Positions 16,843 through 26,319 of a stretch of DNA of 64,000 nt are shown here, one piece after another (the first letter of the stretch is position 1; every line of letters starts with the position of its first letter). The notes under the pieces are model-generated. The model saw nothing but the letters and a program-made list of their open reading frames with translations. It was not told the DNA's origin and made no database searches. The DNA comes from Trebonia sp963774945 (GTDB lineage: Bacteria > Actinomycetota > Actinomycetes > Streptosporangiales > Streptosporangiaceae). The stretch covers positions 248,001-312,000 of the forward strand of contig CAVZHA010000012.1 in the NCBI GenBank assembly GCA_963774945.1, written 5' to 3'. Position numbers and translations under genes: made by a program.

Positions 16843-17760
16843 TTGAACAACAACACGCCGGTCGCCATCGTGACCGCCCTCGCCGCCGCCGCGGTGCTGG
16901 GTCTGTCGGCTGCCATCGATCAGCGCAGCACGAAGAAGGTCAAGACCAGGGAGCCGCTGTCGCCTCGGCTGATACTCGACCTGGCCCGGCAGCCGCTGTG
17001 GCTGATCGCCATCGGGGCCAACGTGGTGGGGTTCGTTCTCCAGGTGGTGGCGCTGGCCTACGGGAGCCTCGCGCTGGTGCAGCCGCTGCTGGTCTGCGAC
17101 CTGCTGTTCGCGGTCCTCATCGCCTGGGTCCTGAGGGGAAACGCGAACGAGCCGCAACCGAGCATGAAGCTCATTTTGACGGGAGTCGGCGTCACCACCA
17201 TCGGCCTGGCGGGCTTCCTCGCCATCGGGCAGCCGACGCCCGGCCATACGCAGGCCCGCCTGAGCATGCTGGCGCCGCTGGCCATCGGGTACGTCCTGGT
17301 CGTCGGCACCTGCCTGGTCGTCGCGAACCGGAACCGGGACCTGCAGCCGCTCGCGCTGGCGCTGGGCTGCGGCGTCAGCTATGGGGTCGCCGCCTTCGTG
17401 ATCAAGCTCCTGACGTCGGAGTTCGGCGGCGGGCTGGGCGCGGTCTTCACTAACTGGCCGATCTACGTCTTCATCGTCGTCGGCCCGGCCGGCTTCGTAC
17501 TCAACCAGAACGCCCTTCAGCAGGGCACGCTGCTGGCACCGGTGCAGGCGATCATCAGCGTGGCCGACCCGGTCATCTCCATCGCCCTCGGCATCGCCTG
17601 GCTGGACGTGCGCCTGCGCAGCAGCCCGGCCGCCATCGCCGGCGAGGTCATCTCGTTCCTGCTGCTGACGGTCGGGATCATCATGACCTCGCGGGTGCAC
17701 GTAGCGGACCCGCCTGTCCAGCACGAGGCGGCCGAGGGCGTCGCCGGCAAACAGCCGTGA
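16843..17760 (+). CDS. DMT-superfamily transporter-like membrane protein
   Basis: 305 residues from a TTG start with GGGGAAA upstream. About ten hydrophobic helices are visible (for example VTALAAAAVLGLSAAID, WLIAIGANVVGFVLQVVALA, SLALVQPLLVCDLLFAVLIA). The repeated layout and motifs such as VQPLLVCDLLFA and PVQAIISVADPVISIALGI match actinobacterial DMT transporters related to EamA/NIPA proteins. Substrate is not shown. It lies 31 bases after the previous gene and could be part of the hopanoid operon or stand alone. Confidence 0.75.
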   Translation: MNNNTPVAIVTALAAAAVLGLSAAIDQRSTKKVKTREPLSPRLILDLARQPLWLIAIGANVVGFVLQVVALAYGSLALVQPLLVCDLLFAVLIAWVLRGNANEPQPSMKLILTGVGVTTIGLAGFLAIGQPTPGHTQARLSMLAPLAIGYVLVVGTCLVVANRNRDLQPLALALGCGVSYGVAAFVIKLLTSEFGGGLGAVFTNWPIYVFIVVGPAGFVLNQNALQQGTLLAPVQAIISVADPVISIALGIAWLDVRLRSSPAAIAGEVISFLLLTVGIIMTSRVHVADPPVQHEAAEGVAGKQP

Positions 17761-17905
17761 CTGTGGGGCTCAGCCCCGCTGCAGGGCGGGTGCAGCCCGG
17801 TTCAGCTCAGCCGGCTCGGCATTCACCGCTGCGGACCCCGCTGACCGGACCCTGTAGTGTTGTGATCCCCCGCAGAGGCAATGGTGACGAGAGCGGGAGG
17901 CGTTC

Positions 17906-18946
17906 ATGGCGACGGACACGAAGACCCACAAAAGCCGCAAGGTGGCAGTGCTAGGGCCGATGCCTCTCGACCAGATCGTCACCGATGACGGCGAGCGGTT
18001 CGAGAAGTACGGATGCGCGCTGTATACGGCGGTTGCCCTCTCCGCGCTCCTGGATCCCGGCGACACGATCGCCCCGGTAACACACGTTCGCCGCAAAGAC
18101 GAAGGTCCGCTCAGGCAGATCCTCGCATCGTTCCCGAATATCGACACCTCCGGCATTACATCGTCGGCCGACCAAGGGGACGGTGTCGAGCTGCGGTATA
18201 TCGAGCAAAACCGTCGGGTCGAGCGGCAGACGAGCTTCATGAACCCGATCCTGCCGGCCGACGTCGCCTCGCTGCTCGACGCGGACGCGTTTGTCTGTGT
18301 CCCGATCACGGACTACGAGGTGGGGCAGGCGACGCTGCGGCACATCAAGGAACACAGCGGCGCGACCGTGGTGCTTGATGCCCACGGCCCGACGACGACG
18401 CTGACCCGCAGCGGCGAGCGTCTGCCACGGGTCTGGGCCGACCAGGACATCTGGCTTCCGTACGTTGACATCCTGAAGATGAACCTGGACGAGGCGCGCT
18501 CAATGTGGGTCGGTGAGTCAGCGGTGATGGGAGCTGATCCGCCGAAGCAGATTACTGAAGAAAAGCAGATCACCGACGAACTGCGCGACCTGGCGCGTTA
18601 TTGCCTGGGCCGCGGTGTCGGGGCGGTATGCGTGACTCTCGACGAGCATGGCTGCGTGTGTTTCTCCCCGGACGGCTCTGGCGGGCTCACCGAGGAGTTC
18701 GTCGATCCCGTTCCGGTGGAGCACGTCGTGGACACGACCGGTGCTGGCGACTCGTTCGCCGCGGGATTGGCTTACGGCTATCTCGCCTACCGGGATTACG
18801 TCGCGGCCTGCCAGTACGGGAACGCGATGGGCGCTCAGCGCTGTACCGGAGCCGGTACTGACCTGAACGTTTACCTGTCACGAGAGGAAACCGAGCGGCA
18901 GATCCGCGCGACTTACGGCCCTGGACCCTCCCGTCCAGGCGCATGA
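17906..18946 (+). CDS. PfkB-family carbohydrate kinase
   Basis: 346 residues; ATG at 17906 preceded by GGGAGG. The C-terminal signature DTTGAGDSFAAGLAYGY contains the catalytic Asp and anion hole; the N-terminal part is VAVLGPMPLDQIV and the region FEKYGCALYTAVALSALLDP replaces the usual GGxxxNxA glycine pair, so the sugar-binding end is divergent. PfkB kinases phosphorylate sugars or nucleosides with ATP. Its stop overlaps the GH65 start (ATGA), so both proteins are made together. The likely substrate is a sugar released by that phosphorylase, an inference from context. Confidence 0.85.
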   Translation: MATDTKTHKSRKVAVLGPMPLDQIVTDDGERFEKYGCALYTAVALSALLDPGDTIAPVTHVRRKDEGPLRQILASFPNIDTSGITSSADQGDGVELRYIEQNRRVERQTSFMNPILPADVASLLDADAFVCVPITDYEVGQATLRHIKEHSGATVVLDAHGPTTTLTRSGERLPRVWADQDIWLPYVDILKMNLDEARSMWVGESAVMGADPPKQITEEKQITDELRDLARYCLGRGVGAVCVTLDEHGCVCFSPDGSGGLTEEFVDPVPVEHVVDTTGAGDSFAAGLAYGYLAYRDYVAACQYGNAMGAQRCTGAGTDLNVYLSREETERQIRATYGPGPSRPGA

Positions 18947-21378
18947 ACGGCAAGGATGGAGGCGCCGTGGACGGTTTCCTGCTCGCTTATGACGGCTTCG
19001 AACCGAGAGCCGAGGGACTTCGGGAGGCGCTGACCTCCACCGGCAACGGGTACCTGTGCACGCGCGGCGCGGCGGAGTGGGAAGACGCCGACGGCGTGCA
19101 CTACCCGGGCACGTACGCGCACGGAGGCTACAACCGCGAGACGACGATGATGGGCGGCCTGCCGGTCCTCAACGAGGACCTCGTCAACCTGCCGAACTGG
19201 CTGGTCCTTGAGCTGCGCATCGAAGGCGAGGAGGCGGTAACGCTCGACGACGTCGAGTTGCTTGACTACCGTCACGAATACGACATCCGGGACGCGACCG
19301 TCGTTCGGCGTCTCCGCTTTCGTGACCGCGGCGGCAGGGAGACGACGCTGACAAGCCGGCGGTTCGTCAGCATGGCAGACCAGCATCACGCCGGGATCGA
19401 GTGGACCCTCGTCCCGGAGAACTGGTCCGGGCAGGTCGAGGTCATCTCCGCGCTCGACGCCCGGGTGAGCAACGCCGGCGTGGCGCGCTACCGGCAACTC
19501 GAAGGCCGTCACCTGAACCCCGTTTCCCCGCGGACGTTCGGGCCGGAGGTCATCGCGCTCAAGGCCGAGACCAGGCAGTCGAATCTGTACATCAGCCAGG
19601 CGACGCGCACCCGCGTGTTTCGTTCCGGCGAGCCGCTTGCGGCCGGGCGGACGCTGTACCAGATGGAGGACTACATCCAGCAGGTCCTGGCCTTCGATGT
19701 GCGCCGGGGCGAGGCGACGCGGGTCGAGAAGATGATCGCCTTCTACACATCACGCGACCCGGCTGTCAGCGACACGCTGGTGCGGGCTGCCAGGTCGGCG
19801 GCTCGCCACAGCGACTTTTCCGCCGCGTTCCAGCGCCATTGCGCGGCGTGGGACGAATTGTGGCGGAGGTGCGACGGACGCGTGTCGGGTGACGAGCAGG
19901 TCCAGCTTCTGCTTCGGCTCCACACCGCGCACCTGCTCCAGGTTTGCTCCCCGCACACCGCCGACCTTGACGCCGGGATGCCCGCGCGCGGATTGAACGG
20001 CGAGGCCTACCGCGGGCACGTGTTCTGGGACGAGATGTACGCGTTCCCGTTCCTCAGCGTCCGGTTGCCCGAGGTCGCGCGAGGGCTGCTGATGTATCGC
20101 TACCGCCGGATCGGGGAGGCACGGGCGGCGGCGCGGGAGGCGGGGTTCCTGGGTGCGATGTTCCCCTGGCAGAGCGGGAGCGAGGGCATCGAGGAAACCC
20201 AGCGCGTCCACCTCAATCCGATGTCGGGCCGCTGGGAGCCCGATCTCAGCCGCAACCAGCGGCACGTCAACGCCGCGATCTTCTTCAACATCTGGAACTA
20301 CTTCCAGGCCACCGACGACCGCGCGTTCCTGGAGAGCTACGGCGCGGAGATGATGCTGGACATCGCGCGGTTCTGGGCGTCCATCGCTCACTTCAACCCG
20401 GCGCGGGAACGCTACGAGATCCACGGCGTGATGGGCCCGGACGAGTTCCACGAGAAGTACCCGGGCGCGGAGCAGGGCGGGCTGGCCAACAACGCCTACA
20501 CCAACGTCATGGTGGCGTGGCTGCTCGGCATCGCGGCGAAACTGCCTTCGCTGCTCTCGGCGAGCAGCGCCGAAGGATTGCGCGCACGACTCAGTATCGG
20601 AGACGACGTGCTGGCGCTGTGGCAGGACATGAGCCGCCGGATGTTCGTCCCGTTCGAGGCGGACGGCATCATCAGCCAGTTCGAAGGCTGGGGTGACCTC
20701 GAAGAACTCGACTGGGCGGCCTACCGGGGGAAATACGAGAACATCCAGCGGCTTGACCGGATCCTGCGGGCCGAGGGCGATGAGCCTGACCGCTACAAGA
20801 TCGCCAAGCAGGCCGATACGGTGATGCTCTTCTTCCTGTTCTCAGACGAGGAGCTGCGCGAGATCTTCGAGCGGCTCGGATACGACTACCATCCCGACAC
20901 CGCCGCGCGAAACGTCGCGTACTACGACGAGCGCACGTCGCACGGCTCGACCCTGAGCTTCGTCACCTACGCGGGAGTGCTCGCCGCCATCGACCCGGAA
21001 AGCTCCTGGGACCGGTTCCTGGTCGCGCTCCGCAGCGATGTCGACGACCTCCAGGGAGGCACCACGAAGGAGGGGATCCACCTGGGCGTCATGGCCGGGA
21101 CACTCGACCTCGTGCAGAGGTACTACGCGGGCGTCCAGATCCGTGACGGCATCCTGTACTTCGATCCCAGCCTCCCCAGCGGGCTCGGCGGCCTGTCCTT
21201 CCGTATGCAGTTCCGGGAGGCGCCGATCCTAGTCACGCTCGACAGCGATCAGCTGACGCTAGACGTTCAGCCCGAGGGTGCCAGCCACGAGATACGAGTC
21301 GGAATACCCGGCGACGTCCGGGAACTGCGCCCGGGCGACCGGGCCGTATTCGAGCTCAGCCGGGGCCTTGCCAGCTAG
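18943..21378 (+). CDS. GH65-family glycoside phosphorylase (maltose/trehalose/kojibiose type)
   Basis: 811 residues, usual for GH65. An N-terminal beta-sandwich (about 10-270) begins DGFEPRAEGLREALTSTGNG, then a linker and the (alpha/alpha)6 barrel: RGLNGEAYRGHVFWDEMYAF, catalytic acid Glu in GVMGPDEFHEKY, the KQADTVMLFFLF strand, and the phosphate-binding HGSTLSF near residue 667. A short C-terminal sheet domain closes the protein. These enzymes cleave alpha-glucosyl disaccharides with phosphate to give beta-glucose-1-phosphate plus a sugar. Which linkage cannot be decided by eye. A four-base overlap with the PfkB gene suggests one pathway in which the kinase uses a released sugar. Confidence 0.9.
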   Translation: MNGKDGGAVDGFLLAYDGFEPRAEGLREALTSTGNGYLCTRGAAEWEDADGVHYPGTYAHGGYNRETTMMGGLPVLNEDLVNLPNWLVLELRIEGEEAVTLDDVELLDYRHEYDIRDATVVRRLRFRDRGGRETTLTSRRFVSMADQHHAGIEWTLVPENWSGQVEVISALDARVSNAGVARYRQLEGRHLNPVSPRTFGPEVIALKAETRQSNLYISQATRTRVFRSGEPLAAGRTLYQMEDYIQQVLAFDVRRGEATRVEKMIAFYTSRDPAVSDTLVRAARSAARHSDFSAAFQRHCAAWDELWRRCDGRVSGDEQVQLLLRLHTAHLLQVCSPHTADLDAGMPARGLNGEAYRGHVFWDEMYAFPFLSVRLPEVARGLLMYRYRRIGEARAAAREAGFLGAMFPWQSGSEGIEETQRVHLNPMSGRWEPDLSRNQRHVNAAIFFNIWNYFQATDDRAFLESYGAEMMLDIARFWASIAHFNPARERYEIHGVMGPDEFHEKYPGAEQGGLANNAYTNVMVAWLLGIAAKLPSLLSASSAEGLRARLSIGDDVLALWQDMSRRMFVPFEADGIISQFEGWGDLEELDWAAYRGKYENIQRLDRILRAEGDEPDRYKIAKQADTVMLFFLFSDEELREIFERLGYDYHPDTAARNVAYYDERTSHGSTLSFVTYAGVLAAIDPESSWDRFLVALRSDVDDLQGGTTKEGIHLGVMAGTLDLVQRYYAGVQIRDGILYFDPSLPSGLGGLSFRMQFREAPILVTLDSDQLTLDVQPEGASHEIRVGIPGDVRELRPGDRAVFELSRGLAS

Positions 21379-21437
21379 CGGCTGGCGTTGGGCTACCCGA
21401 GGCGCCAGGACGAAGGGACTGGGGTGCCTCGCCCCGC

Positions 21438-23563
21438 TCAGGCGGGGTATCGCTTGGGTTCTTGGGTGTAGGCGCGGCCGGCTGGGGTCTGCCAGCGGTG
21501 CCAGCCTGGCTTCGGCTGGGTGACGTGCCATCCGGGTGACTGTTTCACCTGGTGGCAGGCGCGGCTGCGCGCGCCGGCGTTGCACGCGCAGGTCTTGCCG
21601 CCCTGGTCGTATGGCAGGGCGTGCTCGAAGTCGGACTCGCGGGCGTGCCGGTTGCAGGGCGGGAATGTGCAGTTGCCGTCTCTGATCTGGACGAGGTGGC
21701 GGAGCCGGTCGCTGGGCTGGTAGCCGTGCGTCTGGTGCCGGTGGTCGCATTCGAAGACCGGCACCGGGTCGAGGCGGACGGTGAGCTCGCGCCCGCCGGG
21801 CAGGGTGAGCGTCCAGGTGCCGAGGCCGTCGGGGGCTGGTGGTCTGCCGCGCGGGGTGCGCGGGGTGAGGGACCAGGGGCCGGTGTGACTGGCGGGACGG
21901 CTGGGGAGGGTGGCGGCGGGGATGGTCAGGTTCAGCCGGGCGGGCAGCCTTGGGGCTGTCGGCGGGCGGGCCGGGCGCATTGTCCGGAGGGGGCGGGCGC
22001 AGCCGTGGCCGACGGCGTATCCCTGCGGGCTGGTGACGGTCACGCACACCTCGGTGCGGGGGCTCGCTGCGGCGGCGGCGGCTAGCTCGCGGGCGAGGGT
22101 CGGGTCGAGGAGGCCGAAGCCGTGGATCTCGCCGGGCCGCTCGGCCAGCCCGAGCAGCGTCGCCAGCGGCACGATCAGATCGGCGGGCCGCCGCTCATGC
22201 GCCGCTCCGGCGGCGGCGACCCGGGCCGGGGGCCGCCACCGTCGGAGCCGCCGGAACCGCCAGGGCCGGAGCCGCCGGAGCCGCCGAGACGCCCGGAATC
22301 GGGACGGCCGGAACCGGGGGCACCGCCATCGCCGCCCCCGTCGCCGCCGTCATCGGGGCGGGCGCCTTCGTCGGGGTCGTCGTCGTCGGGGTCGTCGTCA
22401 TCGGTTTGCCCGCTGTCGTCGGGGTCGTCGTCGTCAGGGGTCACGCAGCTGCCGTCGCACGCGGTGCACGGGCAGTCGTCGGGGTCGGCTGTACCGTCCG
22501 GGTCGGAATGGGCATCGCCGGGGGCGGGCTCGGCTTCGCGCCCTGATCCCGCCTGGGCGGCCGCCCAATCCTGCGCGGCGCCGTCTTGCTCTTCCGCGGT
22601 TGCGATCCGGTCTGCGGCCGGCAGGCCGTTGATGAGGTCGAGGTAGGCGCGGGCGCGCAGGACGTCCATCGGGGTGTCGCCGAACGCTCCGGATTCCTTG
22701 TATTCGTCGGCGCGGGCGTTGACGGCGGCCATGGCGGCGAGGGCCTCGTCCGGGGGCAGGTCGCGGCCGGACAGTCCGGCGGTGCCGGCCGGCTCGCGGA
22801 AGAAGGAGACGCGGGCGTCGTTCTTCTGGGCGTGCTCGCGGCGCCGCTCGGCCAGGTGCGGGTCGATGGTCAGGGCGGCCTGCTCGGCCAGCCGCAGGAC
22901 CTGGGTGTAGGTCTTGCCCGCGAGCTGGTCGGCGATGAGGGCCTCGGCGGCGGCGGCGTCGGGGTCGGCCAGCTGCTCGAGGGTCTCGGTGATGGCGCGG
23001 GCCTTGGGGCTGGTGAGCGTCCCGTCGCCGAGGCGGGCGGCGATGGCCGGCAGCCGGGCGCCGAGCTGCCAGGCGAGCGACGCGGTGGTCTCGGCGGACT
23101 GGGTCGAGCAGGCCAGCGCCCCGGCCAGCTCGTAGCGCAGCGACGCCGACCAGGTTTCGGGGAGGTCGCCGTGGTCGGCGCCGGGCGACGGCGGGGCCTC
23201 GCGCCGCATGATCTCCCGGATCACCCCGAGCTTGCCGGCCGCGGCCCACGACTCGATCGCCGCCCAGGCGCGCAGCAGCCCGACCAGCTCGTCGCCCGTG
23301 GCGCCCGGGCACCGCCGCCCCGGCCCCGACAGCTCGTCGATCAGCAGGGCCACCGGCCCGGACGGCGCCGGGCCGTCCTGCGAGTCGTCGTACGCGAAGG
23401 CCGCCAGCCGGGGGTCGGGACCCGAGGGGGCCGGGACCGGGCCCGGGCTCCCGCCGGGGGCGGGCGGCGGCTCGGGATCGCGGTCGCGGTCCGCGCCCTC
23501 CCCGTCGTCCTGCCCCGGCTGCCCGTCCATCGCGGTCCCCGTTCGATGATGATCGCCGTACAT
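21438..23563 (-). CDS. DUF222/HNH endonuclease family protein (13E12-like; one frameshift)
   Basis: The N-terminal half (to about 22185) carries DUF222: LRAWAAIESWAAAGKLGVI, LRYELAGALACSTQSAETTA and LAERRREHAQKNDARVSFFR, then an Asp/Gly/Pro-rich low-complexity linker. An indel near 22185 moves to a second frame, VPLATLLGLAERPGEIHGFG, which ends in an HNH zinc-binding core: RDGNCTFPPCNRHARESDFE, HALPYDQGGKT, CNAGARSRACHQVKQ. These abundant actinobacterial proteins are thought to be homing-endonuclease-like or mobile. The start is uncertain (ATG 23563 or 23530); neither has a clear ribosome-binding site. The 210 bases upstream are comparatively AT-rich. Confidence 0.8.
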
Positions 23564-23793
23564 ATCTGTTACTCGAATATTACTCCGTTTAAATTCCTTG
23601 TGCTGCGGTAGTGGCTTACTAAAGGGATACACTTTCCTAACCCCGGGCTGCCTCTCGAGCGTGCTCGCTGCAGAGGAAATTCGAAAACCGATCATCCCGA
23701 ACGGTCGCGTGCTTCGCGTTGATCCGCCGAGCAGACAGCCACACAAGTGAGCAGACGACGCTGACAGCCGCACCCCTCACCCAACGGCGGTCC

Positions 23794-24384
23794 TTACTGC
23801 TCCTGGTAAAGATCGGCCAGCAGGAGGAACGCGCGCTCGAACACCCCCGGCGTGACGATGCCGGGGGCTAGGCGCTTGTAAATCTGCAGGCCCGCCAGCA
23901 TCGCCTGGCCGATGGCCCAGTCCTGGACCGCCATGGTCGGGGTCGGAGACGGGTCGACGTCGGCGCCTGGGTCCGCCATTGCCCGCAGTCGGCCCTCGAC
24001 CCTGGCGCTGTAGCGCTGCAGCGCGTCCGGGGAGCGCAGCAACGCGGCCCAGAACTCCAGGATCACCGCCAGCTCGGCGTCGTCACCGGGCTGGTCGGTA
24101 GAGACAGCGCGGCTGAACTCCGCCACTCGCTCGTACAGGGGCCGGGACTCGTCGCCCAGCGTGGTCGAGTAGTCGGGGGCGGGGGCCGCCTCCATCGCGG
24201 TCAGCATGAGGTCTTCCTTGCTGGCGAAGTGGCCGTAGATGGCGCCCTTGGTCACCTCGGCCGCCTCCGCGATCTGCTCAAGCGACGTAGCGGCGTAGCC
24301 GCGCTCGCGGAACAGTCGCTGCGCCTCCGCCAGCAGCCGCTGCCGCGTGCGCTCCTTCGACTCCGCTCTGGTCACTCTGGCCAC
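23794..24384 (-). CDS. TetR-family repressor, probably of the divergent P450
   Basis: 196 residues from a GTG at 24384, chosen because GAGGGAG lies nine bases upstream; ATGs at 24402 and 24408 are alternatives. The HTH is clear: RLFRERGYAATSLEQIAEAA, then EVTKGAIYGHFASKEDLML. The C-terminal domain (AELAVILEFWAALLRSPDAL) is ligand-binding and dimerising. It is divergent from a cytochrome P450, with three evenly spaced repeats and the P450 promoter in between, so it most likely represses that gene and itself until an inducer binds. Confidence 0.88.
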   Translation of the reverse strand: MARVTRAESKERTRQRLLAEAQRLFRERGYAATSLEQIAEAAEVTKGAIYGHFASKEDLMLTAMEAAPAPDYSTTLGDESRPLYERVAEFSRAVSTDQPGDDAELAVILEFWAALLRSPDALQRYSARVEGRLRAMADPGADVDPSPTPTMAVQDWAIGQAMLAGLQIYKRLAPGIVTPGVFERAFLLLADLYQEQ

Positions 24385-24401
24385 GTTCTCATGCTCCCTC
24401 A

Positions 24402-24453
24402 TTGACATACCGACGGCAAACGAATACCGTCGGAACTCAGATACCGATGGTAT
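24402..24453 (+). promoter_or_regulatory. P450 promoter with three 17-bp-spaced TetR operator repeats
   Basis: TTGACA at 24402-24407 and TACCGT at 24425-24430 are 17 bases apart, a sigma-70-like promoter directed at the P450. Three copies of ATACCGNNGG start at 24407, 24424 and 24441, exactly 17 bases apart; the last extends to ATACC-GAT-GGTAT, a 5-bp dyad. The repeats overlap the promoter, so repressor binding would occlude it. Confidence 0.65.
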
Positions 24454-24472
24454 GCGAACGTGGGAGCGCAGG

Positions 24473-25759
24473 ATGAGCCTCGGAGAGCAAGTCATGAGCC
24501 GCGCCGTCGAGCCGGCTCTACTGCGGGTGTGCCAGTGGCGAGGCGATCCGATCGCCCGGCTGATGCTCCCGGCGACCAGAACCGACCCGTACGCGCTGTA
24601 CGCAGGAGTGCGACAGCGCGGCCTGGTGCGCAGCCCGCTTGGCGCGTTTATCGCGGCCGACCACGCGACGGTGGCGAGCGTCCTGCGAGACCGCCGGTTC
24701 AGCAGCTCCCCGACGCATCAGCGCGGCTACCGGCCGCCGTCCTACCCGCCGGACGACCCGCGGGCGGGACTACCCGACGGTGACCTGCTCAACTTGGACC
24801 CGCCCGATCACACCCGGCTGCGCCGGCTCGTGTCCGGCGCGTTCACCCCGAGGGCCATCGCCGAGCTCGAGCCGTGGATCCGCGAGGTAACGGTCCGGCT
24901 GCTGACGGCTGCGGACGGCGCCGCCGGGTTCGACCTGATCGACGCGCTGGCCTTCCCCGTCCCGATCGCCGTCATCTGCCATCTGCTCGGTGTGCCGTCC
25001 GAGGATCAGGCCCAATTCCGGGCCTGGGGCCATGACGTCGCCGCCACCCTTGACCCCCAGACCGCGGCGGCCGCCCGGACACAGAGCCGTCGGGCCGAGG
25101 CTGAGCTGACCGGCTACCTCCAGGACCTGGTTCGCGACCGCCGGGCCCACCCTGACGACACCATCCTGTCCGCGCTCATCGCGGCCGAGGAGGAGGGCGA
25201 CCGGCTGAGTTCCGGCGAGGTCGTGCGGATGGCTTTCCTCCTGCTGATCGCCGGGTTCGAAACCACCGTGAACCTGATCGGGAACGGTACCGTCGCCCTG
25301 ATCGGCGACCCCGACAGCTGGGACCGGCTCCGCCAGGATCCGGCCCTGGTTCCGACGGCGATCGAGGAGATGCTCCGCTACGACAGCCCGGTTCAGCTCA
25401 CCTCCCGCATCGCCACCGAAGAGATCGAGCTCGGCGACCGCGTCATCCCCGCTGGCCGGGCCGTGCTGGTGGCCATCGGCGGCGCCAACCGCGACCCGGA
25501 GGTTTTCGATCGGCCAGACGAGTTCCTTATCGACCGGCCCGATCCTGGCCGCCACCTGTCCTTCTCGCTCGGCCTGCACCACTGCCTCGGCGCGGCGCTG
25601 GCCCGGCTAGAGGGCCGCATCGCCATCGAGGAGCTGACCCGGCGGTACCCGGCGCTTGAGCTGGCCGGCCCGCCGACCAGGCGTTCGCAGCTCGTGCTGC
25701 GCGGCTTCGAGAGCGTTCCCGTCCGCGCCGCCCAGATCGCATCCAGGTCCGCCGCCTAG
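24473..25759 (+). CDS. Cytochrome P450
   Basis: 428 residues; ATG at 24473 with GGGAG six bases upstream. P450 landmarks are all present: I-helix LLIAGFETTVNLIGN (the AGxxTT oxygen-activation motif), K-helix EEMLRYDSP (ExxR), and heme loop FSLGLHHCLGAALARLEGR with the axial Cys. ANRDPEVFDRPDEF is the typical bacterial class I sequence. No ferredoxin or reductase gene is adjacent, so electrons must come from elsewhere. The TetR gene opposite and three operators suggest induction by its substrate or a related compound. Family assignment beyond CYP is not possible by eye. Confidence 0.95.
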   Translation: MSLGEQVMSRAVEPALLRVCQWRGDPIARLMLPATRTDPYALYAGVRQRGLVRSPLGAFIAADHATVASVLRDRRFSSSPTHQRGYRPPSYPPDDPRAGLPDGDLLNLDPPDHTRLRRLVSGAFTPRAIAELEPWIREVTVRLLTAADGAAGFDLIDALAFPVPIAVICHLLGVPSEDQAQFRAWGHDVAATLDPQTAAAARTQSRRAEAELTGYLQDLVRDRRAHPDDTILSALIAAEEEGDRLSSGEVVRMAFLLLIAGFETTVNLIGNGTVALIGDPDSWDRLRQDPALVPTAIEEMLRYDSPVQLTSRIATEEIELGDRVIPAGRAVLVAIGGANRDPEVFDRPDEFLIDRPDPGRHLSFSLGLHHCLGAALARLEGRIAIEELTRRYPALELAGPPTRRSQLVLRGFESVPVRAAQIASRSAA

Positions 25760-25795
25760 CCGAATAGACGTCTCCTACGCGTGGTGCGCGAGATA

Positions 25796-26284
25796 ATGAA
25801 GGCGATGGAGGATTCGATTAGCTGGTCCTGGTGGAGGCTCGCCGATGCTGAGCCACTAGCCCTCTTCGCGTACTTGCGGTTGCGAAGCGACGTATTCGTC
25901 GTCGAGCAGGGCTGCATCTATCCCGACATGGACGATCACGACCTGGTCGCGTGGCACCTGACGGGGGCGGACGCCTCGGGCCGCCTGCTCGCGGTTGCGC
26001 GCCTGCTTCCGCCGGGCGAGAAGTACAAGGAGCCATCGCTCGGCCGCGTGATCGTCACCCCGGCCGCTCGCGGCACTGGCGCCGGCCACCTGCTCGTGGA
26101 CGAGGCACTGCGCAAAGCTGCTGCGGAGTACCCAGGGCACGGCCACCGGATCCAAGCACAGGCGTACCTAGAGCGTTTCTACGTCTCGCACGGCTTCGAG
26201 CCCGAGGGCGAGGCCTACCTCGAAGACGGCATCTCTCACATCGACATGACCTTGACGCCGGGCCGTGGTCCGGCGGGAGCATGA
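25796..26284 (+). CDS. ElaA-like GNAT N-acetyltransferase
   Basis: 162 residues from ATG 25796; a GTG at 25781 and an ATG at 25805 are alternatives, none with a strong ribosome-binding site. The N-terminus (WSWWRLADAEPLALFAYLRL, RSDVFVVEQGC) followed by YPDMDDHDLVAWHL and the acetyl-CoA loop SLGRVIVTPAARGTGAGHLL fits the ElaA subgroup. The C-terminus YVSHGFEPEGEAYLEDGISH is typical as well. ElaA substrates are unknown. It lies directly after the P450 on the same strand but with a gap and no shared function evident. Confidence 0.85.
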   Translation: MKAMEDSISWSWWRLADAEPLALFAYLRLRSDVFVVEQGCIYPDMDDHDLVAWHLTGADASGRLLAVARLLPPGEKYKEPSLGRVIVTPAARGTGAGHLLVDEALRKAAAEYPGHGHRIQAQAYLERFYVSHGFEPEGEAYLEDGISHIDMTLTPGRGPAGA

Positions 26285-26319
26285 GCGCAAGCTGGCTGGA
26301 GCCGGGAGGGTGACAGGCT

